From contig JAQFVV010000252.1 of assembly GCA_028023455.1 (NCBI GenBank), positions 1,019,349-1,083,348 of the forward strand: a DNA stretch of 64,000 bases, given 5' to 3'. Source of the DNA: Epiperipatus broadwayi (Eukaryota > Onychophora > Udeonychophora > Euonychophora > Peripatidae). The notes beneath the pieces are model-generated. The model did not search any database. It had not been told where the DNA came from and was given only the letters and a program-made list of their open reading frames with translations. Positions 12,310 to 23,946 of this stretch are shown here, piece after piece. Every line of letters starts with the position of its first letter. The first letter of the stretch is position 1. A program made the translations under genes and the position numbers.

Positions 12310-12480
12310 AATAGGTTAAGATGATTTCTAAATATTTATACCTATTCACTATACTTAACTTTATTTCCTCCAATAAAAATTCACTATCTTCTCTTTCCCC
12401 AGTATTAATCATCATTACTTTTGACTTCTCTTCAGTAAATTTAATCCCCATCTCTTTACCCACCCTTGTGCATGACCAGT
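12310..12480 (-). pseudogene. LINE reverse-transcriptase palm fragment
   Basis: On the minus strand a clean frame of about 48 codons reads KEMGIKFTEEKSKVMMINTG, then a Glu-rich stretch, then NRYKYLEIIL. This is the segment downstream of the YADD box in non-LTR reverse transcriptases (consensus G.K.N..KSKVM..., then Y.YLG). The catalytic box itself is not present. Strand and order match the C-terminal piece at 9830-10740, so both probably derive from one insertion that was later split. Confidence 0.55.
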
Positions 12481-15400
12481 AATTTAAAGTTACAAATATT
12501 TATATGTTAAGTGCATTAGACTCCCTTGATTAAGAGTATGAGCTATCTGATATTTCAAGTGCTGGATTGTGTGTCTCTTGTCCGAGCATGCTGTTTATAT
12601 AATATATGGTCAGCTGGCACCTAAGTTTGATTCTCAAAATGAATAAAATGCTTTGGATAGCAGGATTTTTGTTCCAGAAGTCAAGGTGGACCACAGTCAG
12701 GAAATGTGGTCATATTATGCTTTGTATAGCCTGATCTGGTTGTGGGTATTATTGATGGTCATGCTATCAATGGTATTCTCTCCTCTGTTTGAAGGGCTGG
12801 TTCATTCTTATAGTATTAAAGATACATATTGTAACCCTGTGCTTTTGCATGTTGTTTCTAGTGAATGCCTTAATGTAATAATTCATGGTGTTTGTTAATA
12901 ATATATAAAAAAGTAAATAATATAAATAAAAGAGACCAGAACTGTATTTGTACAAGTTATGTTATCTAACTTGAATGCAAAAATACTTACTTTATTTTGC
13001 TTCTAATGAGTGTCAAATAAATAATAACTTGCAAATATATGAATTGTTATTAAAATAATTCTTATAGTAATAAGAATATATGCTTTAGCACAAAGTTAAT
13101 ATTTAGGTAAGTATGCTTAAAATAGAGAGTGTAAACAAAGTTAATTTTATAATTAAAATTATAAATATCATTGACAGAGAGTTTAAAGGTTAAAGTATAA
13201 TTATTTAGTTACAGTGTAAGTCATAAAGCAAATAATTATTCATATTAAATTCTCATTTAGCCAATTTATTTTAAATATAAATATTAATTCAGATAAATAA
13301 TATAATTGCTTAAAGAAAGAAATAAGTTAAATTTTAAATTGGACAGGTCACTTCTTCTGCGTACATGTGTGTGTGCATGTTCATGGTTTTACTTATCAAG
13401 ATAACTGTTTTAAAATCATTAAAGCATTTAAAACATAAACATTAATTAAATCTAAACAAGAAATGTTAAACATTTAAATATAGTACTTCTGATAAATCAA
13501 GTTTAAGAAAATGTAATTTATTTCTTTTTAAAAAGAAATAAATGCAATTTATCTTGTTATTTTATTTTTATATTATTATTAATTTTCTTAATTAACAAGC
13601 GAATCAGTTATATTGACCTTTTCTTCAAGTTGTCTATTAAGATCACGTGTTTATTTTAAAATAATGTAGGTTAAAATTACATAATTTTCTTAATTAATTC
13701 CTTATACTGTTTAACCTTTTGATCACAGGGATCATTTTTTCCAAGAAGTAATTAAATCTTGACATGTAAGAGAGGTATATAATCAGAGATAATCATTTTT
13801 AAGGGTCTGATCTGTCTGACCTGTCCACCCCTTCATCTCTTGACAGACTGCTGTGCACTGCAATCTTAATAATAGTGATAATTTTTATAATTATTTTATT
13901 TTATCTAAAGTATAAGTTTTAATTTTATTTTTATTTGAACTTACAATGCAGTATTGAGCAAATTTTTAAGGTATCCTAATTTTTATTGCCATAACTCAAT
14001 TTGAACTTTACTTTAACTACTAACATAATGCTACAGAAAAATAATTTGTTTATTATAAGTAAATTTCATCAATTATATTTAAAAATAGAATTTAAAAGAA
14101 ACCAAGTGATGTGTTTATTTGCATTAATTCATAGAATTATGTTGAACATTGTACTAATTTATTCTTCACTTCTATTCATTATTCTTAAAAGTATGAAATT
14201 AAAGTGTGAAGGTAAATATTTTAGACTATTTAAACTTTAACTTAAGAATAAGCCGCTATGTTGGCTATGTTGACTATTCTACGTATTAAGAAATGCTATA
14301 AATAATAATTACAATAATTCTAATGAATATAACAAATGCTTATTTAAAATGAACTGTATAATTATAAAATAAGCTGTCTTCTTTAGCACAGGAGATATTG
14401 TTATTTAATGGCATTCGCTTTCACCGAATTTGTGTTATTAAGAAGAGAATTTGTGAGGAAGTCAAATTTGACAAAATTTTAAGAAAAAAAATATCCATGA
14501 TAACTTTAATATGTGCCTTGTTCTCTTTATATTTCATTTTAAAATACTTTAAATTGAAGTGAATTGAGGGAATTAAAAAATATGTTTTTCTATGAAAAGA
14601 AAAAATAATAGTTTGCAGAAATAATTTACAATGGGCATTTGATATATGTTGTATTATTTGCAGACTATTAAATTTAATAATGTTTCCAAAGAAAATTACC
14701 TTAAAAAACTAATACCTGGAAATGACTTTTATTGCTAAACTAATTTAAGCCTGCTTTTGAATGTGCTTCTTTTAAAAGAAGAGAAGTAATGATAATATAT
14801 TACCTATTTCAATGGAACTACAGACTCCAAAAATTTTAACATAATGAAATTGTTTTTTGTAGATGTCACCAAATGAATATTCTCCAGTTAGCTATTTTTA
14901 CATTGACCAATTCCTTTAAATGAATTCAAACCTAGTATTTAACTTAGAATTAAGAACTGTTTTAATATTTGTTTTAATGCATATCTGGAAGTTATATTTG
15001 CTATATTAAAAGAAAATGTTTATTATTCACTTGGTACGGATGCTTCATTACATGGACAATCCACCAAAGAAGGACTTTGCACCTCAACAGACTGTTCATT
15101 ATGGAAAAGTTCTGCTAATAAACTAAGGTGTTTAAAATATATATACAATTTTTTTTAATTATTATTTTCTTTATCTCATTATTGTTATGACAATATTTCC
15201 ATGTCAAGGTAAATTTTGTTATTATTCTTATTTCTTTAATGGGTTTATGATTGAATTTGTAGGTATTCCTACACATAATAAGGTAAATTTTATATAATTT
15301 GATATTTGCTGGTTAAAGTAAACTTCAAAATGCTTTATTCAGTAAAGGTATTCATCTCTCACATTTATTTTTTATAAGGTAGAAAAACCCCAAGGTGTGT

Positions 15401-17757
15401 TTATCAGATGTCCAATATTTTCATAATTATTATGATATAATGATTTACCATGAAAATTCTAATATAATTGAGTATTTATTATTTTCATTTACTTTGCAAT
15501 TATGTCCACTTTATTTCTATAAATTTTATAATATAAATTGCATATATGTGTGCATTTCTTATCTGCTGCTGAAATTTTATTGTGCTACAATTTTAGATAT
15601 TTTTATAGTCATTTGACTAGCCATTAAATTATTGATTTCAGACATTGCTTATTATTTGCTAATTTTTAATGTGAATATTAGTTTAGTCAGCTTTATCAGT
15701 GATAATTTGTTATTTTGCCAGTGTACAGCTTAAAACATTAGGCTTTATTTGATATTTTTTGTTTATTGTGCTTTGCAGGATGGAGATGCTCTCTTTATTG
15801 TTCACATGCTTTATTCCATGAGTTGATAGTACTTTATATTCTGTGATTGTTATCACATATTATTAAGGTACCTAGATCCCAGGAGAGGATAATAACTTTG
15901 GTGCATTTTCCATTTTTCTTATGTGCTGAGACTAATTCCACACATTCTCTTTGGCCTTAGATATAGATATTGGAAGCCACCATACTTTGTTCATGTTGTT
16001 TTGCCTATCCCTCATGATGTGATTAAATATTTTTTCACCATAGTGGGTGAAGTTGTTTATGTATTAGATAGATATTTATTTAAAACTAAAATAGGCCAGG
16101 CAATATTAATTTATTTGTCTGAATCTTATAATTATTATTATCATGCCAATTTGCATATTTAAACCCAGTCAGAGTATAATTTAGATTAACAGTAATTCAA
16201 ATTATAAGAAAGGGTATTATTAGTTTTTACCTGACCAAAGTATATTTTAATCAAATTATATTGCTCAACTAAGACTTGAGCTATTGTTTTTTTATTTATT
16301 TCCTTAAACCCAACTTTTGTTAAATGAGATAAGTTAGCTAAGATAGAAATTCAGATAAACTAGCCAATGTTAAACTAATATTTCTATTGAATGTATTTGG
16401 TAAATAATATATCCAAATATTTTTGTTTAGAAGCCTTAGATCATTTGTTAGTGGGGTCAAAATGTGTTACCATGATGATGAGTCAAAACATGTTACCTAT
16501 GTACCATCCTACCAAATAATGTAACAGCACCTATGTTTTAGCAAATAGCTTCAACCTAATTGTAGATAAATTGTTGTTCATGTTACTTTATCAATTGTTA
16601 ATAAATGTATTTATTATTTAAAATTCAGTTTCTGTTATTCTATATGCAATTTGTCTTGAGTTCACAAAGTTCACAATTTTAACAATTCTGACTTCTAAAA
16701 GAAATCTGGGTAAACTGATAACAAATTCCTGCAGATCCAAATCTCAATGTTTTAAATGGAAATTCTTTCATAAATTCTTCAATTCCAAAAAAAATAGGAT
16801 TGTAATAAAGAGAAATGAAGATTTATTTGATATTGCTTAAGATTATTTAGACTATTTTTCCAAACTGCACACTGTTAATTTGTCTATTTAAAAATAAAAA
16901 GTACAATAATCATTTTTGATTATGTGAATGGTGTTGTCAATGGGGGTAATAGAAAGACATAAAAAGTACCCTTTTCTTTCTACTATTTCGAGTGGTATCC
17001 TGGATAAAAGACTATGAGTATTCTAAATTTTGTATATTTTATTTATGCAATTGTTCAGAAAATTAAATATCTCTCTAGGTAATTATTAGTATTGTTACAA
17101 GATATTAGGCAGCATTAGCTTATAAGAGAATCATATGTCTCCCATGGTCTACCAGGATGTCATTTATTTTATTGGCAACACAATATTATAGTACAACTTC
17201 TAAAAATTACTAAGAACCCTGAGATCATTATTATTATTTGTTTTACATCAATTAGTCAATTACTCATTTAGATTATAATCATGGATGCTGTAAAAAAAAT
17301 CCTTTATTATTCGCAGTACTATTAGAAAACTACATTACATTTATACCCTACAAGAGTAGAATAACCTAGGTCATGCTATTATATAATTTGATGACTAATG
17401 TTTTGTTATTTAAGATATTTGAAATGAAGATTCACAGAATATGTTACTTTAAGTGCAAATTATTTTTACTCAGAGAATATATTTTGATGGAAGGGAATTT
17501 AGATTTTAAAAGTGTTTTATAATCCAGAGTGAAGTTTTTCTTCTTCCTAGTTTGTTCTAATTACTTACTGTATGATATGCATTTTTATTATTGCTTTAAA
17601 AGTTTCCCTTTATCTTAATAGAAGTCTCAGGAGTATCCATTTAAAAATTATATGTAACTACCACTGAACAAATCCCTAATAAAGATATACATTATTAGTG
17701 GTGTTTATATAATAAGAGTCCCTCCTTTATTTATTATGACGATTTTTTAAGATTACA
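12481..17757. other. Long AT-rich stretch, no gene recognised
   Basis: Over 5 kb without a defensible gene or element. Short open frames at 12653-12898, 14001-14240, 15395-15616 and 15923-16162 have no known motifs, and their composition follows the local AT content. A TA-rich run begins at 17758. Confidence 0.5.
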
Positions 17758-18629
17758 ATATATATATATATATAAGATTACAATATATATATATATTAGA
17801 AAGGCTTTTCTCTCAAAATTTACAATATAGTTTTTTTTTATTAATATTATTCAATACAAAGTTAAGACTTAGGTCAAATAACTAAGACATAAAATTGATA
17901 TTACAGAGAAGCTTTACTTGATCTAAAGAAAATGATAATTTTTTAAAAATACTTTTATTTATAGCATAATGTCTCATAATATTTGAACATTGTCAAACAT
18001 TATGATATACTTGTGTCTGAATGTTACTGGGAAAGATAGTATGTTACTAATCATTGGTTTGTGTGGTTGAAGAGATATATAAAGAAAATGTAAATAAAAA
18101 TTTTAGAGGCTGTAATAGAATCAAGGTAGGTGATATTATATAATAGATTCTACATTTTATGATTATTAATATAATTTTTCTTTATATTATAACTTTAATA
18201 AATTTTTATATAATTATCAATAAGGGTGTCATTTGAGTCTCTTTCATTAGGTACTAATTCACCTATTCCTCAATTTACATATTTAAGTTACATATAATTG
18301 ATTTTTTCATTCACATATTTATTAAGTTACAGATATTCACTTCATTATTGAATTATATATTTATTGATTTATATATTTATTGGTTTCTTATAAATATATA
18401 AATCTTAAGTAATTCTGATTTATATAAATGTATTTCTGGGCAAGATTTTATAATAAACTTATCCGTTTATATATTGGATTTGCATTATTAAAAGCAATTA
18501 GTTGAGATAGCTTATAGATTTAGATATAAATACACAGAATTAAGTTTGATCTTATCTCTAATCATTATCCATTTTATTTTTTATTAATTCATATGATTCA
18601 ATACAATTTTAGACATCCCATAATTATAT
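17758..18629 (+). mobile_element. Old LTR, copy A
   Basis: From an (AT)n run at 17758-17774 and the motif TATTAGAAAGGCTTTTCTC, this segment can be followed in parallel with copy B at 28356-29399. Shared landmarks are TTCAATACAAAGTTA (17850/28429), GAGAAGC.TTACT.GATCTAAA (17908/28559), AACATTxTCAAAxATTATGATATA (17987/28680), GTGTCATTTGAGTC (18227), and a block of ~40-bp tandem units around CTCAATTTACATATTT at 18255-18380. Position before a primer-site-like leader and a Gag-like frame makes a 5' LTR the best reading. TG/CA ends are no longer certain. Confidence 0.5.
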
Positions 18630-18788
18630 CAGTTACATTTATAGTCACTCAACTGTAAGGCTTGATTAATATAAACTCATGAATTATTCCTTTACATTTT
18701 TGGTTGGCTAACAGAGATACCTACTATTATTATTTACATTTGTTGCTGATCAATGATTGGGCCAATTAATATACACTTATGAGAGAGT
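18630..18788 (+). other. Leader with three decayed primer-site-like units (copy A)
   Basis: Three segments start with TTACATTT: near 18632, 18691 and 18734. The first continues CAACTGTAAGGCTTGAT (18648-18664), which matches CAACTGTGAGGCTTTAT in the leader array of the young element at 50496-50720 at 15 of 17 positions. The unit also ends similarly (CTCATGAA against CTCATAGG). The primer site itself is destroyed. Confidence 0.5.
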
Positions 18789-19999
18789 TAGTATCATAAA
18801 GAGCTAGATAAACAGAAATAAAATTACTAATCAAAGTTTACAACTTTAAATTGATTCGAAATATTTCTAATTATAAGATCTAAATATTAATAGAAAGATT
18901 TTATGAATGTTGACTTCTAAATGAGAGAGTGGACTTAATTAGTGAAGAACTTACTAGCTTTACACTCTCAAATCAAAATGCTTTAGATTTGCCTCTATAA
19001 TTAGAAAGTAGGTTGAAGATAAGGTGGCTACTCTTATCTTTATAAAGTCATAATCTTGTGTAAATCCTTCTCATTAAAAATTTAAGCACTCAAGGTGCAT
19101 AGTATTAAGGTTAAAGCCTTATATGCATTTAATCAAAGAATGTAATTAATATAAGTTATATTTGTCTATAATTATTGTTAAATTGAATAAAAAATGATAA
19201 CTCAATGGAAAATAGTTATTTTAAATTTATAGTTATGTTTTGTTGTTGGGTAAAATTTCATAGCTGGTTATTGAATTGTTAAAGTTTCTTTTCGAGATGA
19301 ATGTAGTAGTGCACAAGTTGATAAATAACAGAGTTGTGAAGTATATAATGGTATAGGAGCTATAAAATATTTTATATAAATGCATGAAAAAAGTGAAAAT
19401 TATTAGATGGTGAACCTGGACTTATCAAGTTATAAGAAAGGTTGAAATTTGTATTTATAATTATGTCTATAAAGCACAAAAAATATGACCTTAATCATGA
19501 ACATTCGTTGAAGTTCTTTTATGAAATAATACTATAGCGAATAGTTAAAGATATTTGAAATTAACCTATTACTTTGTTGATTGTGTATTGTTTCACATCT
19601 ATTTTCTAGAAAATTGGTGGAAAACATTTAACACTTTTAGAATGAGTTTATTGACAATGTTGTGACACAAAGTTTTTTGGGCATAGTTAAAACATTAGTA
19701 GATAACAATGAGAAAGACATTATATAACTTGAAACTAAGGAAACATACATTACTATTATGAATAGGTGAATCAATCATGATTAATAAATGATGCTATTAT
19801 AGTACTTTATGATGGGAGAGACTCTTTTATAAATTAAAAATATATATAGTAGGTAACTAATTGAGTTATTAGAGTAGAGATTTAAAGCATGGTAAAGAGA
19901 AGAGAGTTGTTTATTCATTCAATCTAAGATATTAAGTTAAGAAGAAAACTCATGTTGTTTTCTTTAAATGAAATAAGAAATATAAATATAAAATAAAAT
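18789..19999. other. AT-rich leader/5' region of old LTR element
   Basis: Lies between the leader array and the Gag-like frame and probably belongs to the same old element. Nothing coding is recognised. Confidence 0.4.
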
Positions 20000-21146
20000 A
20001 TGGAAAATCTAAAAAGAAGAATTATAAATATTGAGGTGGAGAAAAGAAGTGAAATTTTTGTCACATCAAAAACAGATCAAGATGAATAAGAAGTCTTGAA
20101 GAGCTTAATGAGTGAAATGAAAGAGCTCAAACAAGAAATAAAATAAAATTCAAAAAAATGTAACAAGAGTCAGGCAGAAATGAAACAAAGCCAGGGAGAA
20201 ATAAAATAAAGCCACTAAATATTAATGAAGATAGAAAAGAGTTTATATAAATAAGCAAATAAATTAAAGCAAAAAATTAAATTTTAACATATAAAATTAG
20301 TTTAGAAAATAGAAATAGGATTAGAACAGATACAAACCTTGGAAGTTAATGAATTAAAAAAATAAAATGTAAGAAACTCAAGATCAAATGCAAGTCAAAA
20401 TCAATAAATTGGCAACTATCATAGAAAATGGGCAGACTTGGATCTAAAAGTTGGAAACTAAAGTTGAAAAATATGTATTAGTATGCCAAATTAAATATAA
20501 AGTTCTAGAAGCTAAGATAAATAAACTTCAACAAGAAAATAATAAGGATGTAGAGAAAATACAAAATGAACAAGAAGAGGAAATCAAGAAGTTAAAAATC
20601 AGATTTGGTAGAATCAATTGAATTATGGTATTAACTTAGATGTAATAAAGTCTAAAGTAAATGACCTGGAAGTCCACTTACACCACTGATTAATCAAGGT
20701 TAATTAAATAAGGTTATTGAGAATATAACTTTGATAGAAGAAAAAACAGAGAATTTAAGACAAAATAAAAAAGGGGATTAATGCCATAAAAAGAAATTTT
20801 GAAAAAGATTATCAAGCAAAAATCAAGTATCTCATGATTGTGATGAAATATCAAGTCCAAGATGAAATAAATAAGTCCCATAATAGATTAACAACACCCT
20901 ATGATGAAAGCATGGGAAGGCAAAATAATATTGGGATATCTTCAGTTAAACAAGACATCATATTTTTATCTATCATAAAAATCCTATCAAATAAAAATGG
21001 AATATTAAATGTTAGCCTAAAAGTGATTAATAGTACTAGTAAAAATCATTTGTCACAAAGGGATATGAATGATAAACATATAGGTTATACTAATATTCAA
21101 GAATAGTTCAAAGTTAGTTAACCTAAAGAAAATTACAATACCATAT
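20000..21146 (+). pseudogene. Gag-like coiled-coil frame, N-terminal part, decayed
   Basis: From an ATG at 20000 a single broad reading direction yields Lys/Glu/Gln-rich, heptad-like sequence, such as EMKELKQEIK and KINKLQQENNKDVEKIQNEQ, typical of a long coiled coil. It is broken by many stops (often TAA where Gln, Glu or Lys would be expected) and frameshifts. The last open piece is 20834-21106. It is cut at 21146 by the young LTR element and resumes at 25512 with a capsid-like segment. The architecture, coiled coil at the N-terminus of a retrotransposon structural protein, parallels the intact ORF at 50925-52208. Confidence 0.5.
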
Positions 21147-21177
21147 TGTAACTAGTCGGGTTTAAACCCTAGTTACA
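21147..21177 (+). repeat. Terminal palindrome of the LTR
   Basis: The first 31 bp of the LTR form an inverted repeat: TGTAACTAG-tc-GGGTTT pairs with AAACCCTAGTTACA, leaving only a 2-base bulge. The same structure starts the 3' LTR at 23947. The TGTAAC/GTTACA sequence is also the integrase-recognised end, so this end carries the recognition sequence twice, face to face. Confidence 0.8.
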
Positions 21178-22698
21178 AGGTAGAAAGGCGCACACATATG
21201 TTATATAGTTTTAAAATTAGTTTCATATAATTTTGATTTTATTTCGTTTTAGTATTTATTTTGTTAGTGGGAGAAAATGTTTAAGATTTTATTAAAGTAA
21301 GAAAAGAGGGGGGGGGGGGATTTGCGTTTTGTTTTTGTAAAAGTGGTATATGTATGTATTTGCGGTGTGGATAGACAATTTTAGAAAACGAACGTATGAA
21401 TACATTTTGGATCCAAGATAAGAGATTATTGTAAGTAAAAGAAAAAAAAGAAATATATTAAACATCGAAAATCTTATCTGGGGAATTTGAATGAAAATTA
21501 AAAAGAAGGTTGAAGTAAAAAGTTTCCGGAATGTTAATTGCCAAAATGTCCGAAGGTGCGAAAAGTTCTTTCTGCTTATTAGCTTAACTGGCCATCTATA
21601 CCACGTGGTGGGGAAGAAGGGGACGGACTGTGTTTGCGAAAACAAAAGAAAAGGAAAAAGTGACAGGGAGAGTGAGATGTAGTTTTTTTTTAAACTAGTG
21701 TCAGATTATTTTTGGTCTTCAAAGAGGAAAGAAAGAAAAGGAAAGAAATATTTTTTTCATTTTTTTTTATATATTGAAGAAGAATAGCTAAGGCTACGGC
21801 CGAATATGAGTACAGTGGGGTAAAGGCTTAAGCGTGCTGGGATTTCTGGACCTTGCCCCGAAGAGGCCATGCAGCAGTGACCGGAGAACATCGACCGGAG
21901 ACCTATCAACTTTTCGCAAGGGAATCGATCCGACTCGGAATGAACTGAAGCGTGATGAACTGTCTCGTACGTTTTGCTTCGGATTTCATGTGTTTTTCTT
22001 CTTATTTTGATATCCCCGGGGATCACATCGGACAAAAATTGCAGGTAATATGAACTTAAGATATTTTATTTTCCAAATATTATTACGTTTTCTGAAACCC
22101 TCAAGGAGAACGAACCAAGGCAAGAGACTTATATTTTTTTTAAGATAAGGCCATTTTGAATACAGCTGATTAGATTTTATCTGTGTATACGTTCGTTTTT
22201 CTTATTCTATTGAAATCCACACAGAATACATATATAGGTTTTATTGGGTTATGTAAATGTTAAAAGGTGCGGGAAATATATTTTTATTAAAAGCAGAAAA
22301 TATTATAATAAAAGATATGTTATATTAAGGTATATTGCATGTGTGTGTTTTATTATTTGACTCATGGAATATAGTTCATAAATTTAGACGATTGATCCGA
22401 GTTTCGTTGTTGGTTGCATAGAGTGTCTCCCGTACATTTTCCTACGGTTTATTAGCCACCCGCCCTGAGTACTGAGCTAGTAGAGAGGCCCTATTACTAT
22501 CGTATTCTTCTCTTCCAGCATAATACTTATGTAAAAAGTAAGTTTGGCGCTTGGAGTCAATGATTGACGTCCATAAATATGCTGTGAGAGAAATACGAAT
22601 TTTCTTATCACTATTTGGCTTCATAAAGAAAAAAATAGATATTTTTTTATTTAAGATAAGAACAAATAAGTATACGGTATACGAGCACACCCGTTACA
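21147..22698 (+). repeat. 5' LTR of element 1
   Basis: Begins TGTAACTAG and ends CCGTTACA. It contains a poly-G run at about 21308-21320, a poly-T/A region near 21680-21780 and a CpG-richer segment at 21790-22030. The antisense 92-codon frame at 21757-22035 occurs identically in the 3' LTR, but since the LTRs are recent copies of each other this does not show selection. Promoter and polyadenylation points cannot be fixed from the sequence. Confidence 0.9.
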
Positions 22699-22699
22699 A

Positions 22700-22717
22700 T
22701 GGCGCCCAACGTGGGGC
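22700..22717 (+). other. Primer binding site, tRNA-Lys
   Basis: TGGCGCCCAACGTGGGGC lies one base after the LTR end. It is the 18-base site complementary to the 3' end of animal tRNA-Lys1,2, known from retroviruses such as visna virus and Mason-Pfizer monkey virus. All 18 positions agree, which fixes the element's orientation as plus strand. Confidence 0.9.
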
Positions 22718-22896
22718 TTTATGAAGAATGGAATGTATGGGGGCCCGAGTAGAAAGATTAAAAATTCGATAAGGGAAAGGAGGGGGAGTAAAATAGAAAT
22801 ATTAGAGAGACGTGAAGTTTGTTTCGATTAAAATAGTTTTATTGAAAGACAGAAAATAGTTTTCCGAGTGGTTGATAAAGAAATTAGACACGTAGC

Positions 22897-23118
22897 ATGG
22901 CGCTTTGGGGGGGGGGGAAAGAAACTCACGATACTCGAGTTGTGAAATGTGGGACGGAAGAAGGAGGGTCGGATTGGGACTTGCAGGATCCCGAACGAGG
23001 GGATGGTAATACTAGACCGAAATGGCAGTATGAACATGAAGAGCCACGACCGCCACGCAAGCCGAATTATGGACAGGGAAAGATTTCGAGTTCATCCGGG
23101 AAAAAGGATAGCCGATAG
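22897..23118 (+). CDS. Short hydrophilic ORF inside element 1, doubtful
   Basis: A 73-codon ATG frame in the 5' half of the internal region, rich in Gly, Glu, Lys, Arg and Pro, starting MALWGGGKE across a poly-G run. The basic, disordered composition would suit a nucleocapsid scrap, but there is no CCHC knuckle. An overlapping frame at 22949-23149 is also open. It may be a Gag relic or chance in GC-richer sequence. Confidence 0.2.
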   Translation: MALWGGGKETHDTRVVKCGTEEGGSDWDLQDPERGDGNTRPKWQYEHEEPRPPRKPNYGQGKISSSSGKKDSR

Positions 23119-23476
23119 AGTTAAGATATATACACGTAATTGGACATAGGCTGAAAGTTTTTTTTTGTGTGTTTGTTTAAATTATTTTATTAGGGTATGG
23201 GTTTAATATTTAACAATGATATTATTAAGTATAGGGGCCGTTATATAAGGCCACATTTGAAGTTATATATGTGTGTCGAATTTTTTTTTCTCCTTCATTG
23301 TTTTGTAGGCTAGAGAGTTAGATAAAGGTGGCTAGGGAGATTTGAGATGGGAGCGGTCTATCGAGTCTGACGGTGGATGGCGGGGTTGGTTGCTTGGATT
23401 GGGCATGTGGTGTGTCGCGTCCTGTATATAAATGTTGTTCCCGACATGGTTGACCGACCTATTTAAACTTAAGCCA

Positions 23477-23636
23477 ATAAGTCTCCAAAGAGAGCACGGC
23501 ACTCACATACCGTCCCACCCACAAAGCTCCAAAGGCGAGCACGGTCTTGGACGACCCCTACTTAAGTCGGATTTTGTTCTAGTTACCCTCGCTCATAAGA
23601 CTCTGAAGTAGCAGAGTGCGGTTAGAAGGTCCTGAC
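23477..23636 (+). repeat. Three structured repeat units before the 3' LTR
   Basis: Three related segments follow each other: 23477-23517 (AAGTCTCCAAAGAGAGCACGG), 23521-23558 (AAGCTCCAAAGGCGAGCACGG, then TCTTGGACG) and about 23592-23636 (AAGACTCTGAAGTAGCAGAG, then TGCGGTTAGAAGGTCCTGAC). Each carries a CTC...GAG pairing option, so each could form a small hairpin in RNA. They lie in the only clearly GC-rich part of the internal region. In an element without genes, repeated hairpins are good candidates for packaging or RNA-export signals; that is inference. Confidence 0.55.
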
Positions 23637-23933
23637 ACGTAGAAAGAAAAAGAAAAAGGAGATTATTTTTTTTTGGGTTTTTTTTTTGTGTTTCCGGTCA
23701 CATAACCAGATAAGTCTGTGTGGAATTGATTGTATGCGGTGCGTTGCATATCACATGCGTGTGAGTTGGTGGTTGAACTTATAGCATATCGTTGGGATTG
23801 ATGGTCGTTTATTTCTTTGTTCTAGAACCGCAGGGTAGAAAGTTATAAAGGGAAAATATTTAAAAATGCATCGTTTTATTTGATAAGTTAGGAATGAGCC
23901 GTTCAAATACGTAGACCGTATTTAAAGGCTTCC

Positions 23934-23946
23934 GGGAGGAGGGTAT
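23934..23946 (+). other. Polypurine tract of element 1
   Basis: GGGAGGAGGG followed by TAT directly abuts the TG of the 3' LTR. This is the expected place and composition for plus-strand priming. Confidence 0.75.

Noticed and set aside
12520-12660. Possible SINE with a B-box-like GTTTGATTC
   Set aside because: No A-box at the right distance, no tail and no target duplication found.
21292-22690. Open frames within the 5' LTR of element 1 repeated in the 3' LTR (117, 92 and 63-82 codons)
   Set aside because: Identity between LTRs reflects recent copying and not selection. No domain is visible, and one frame changes length with the poly-G run.
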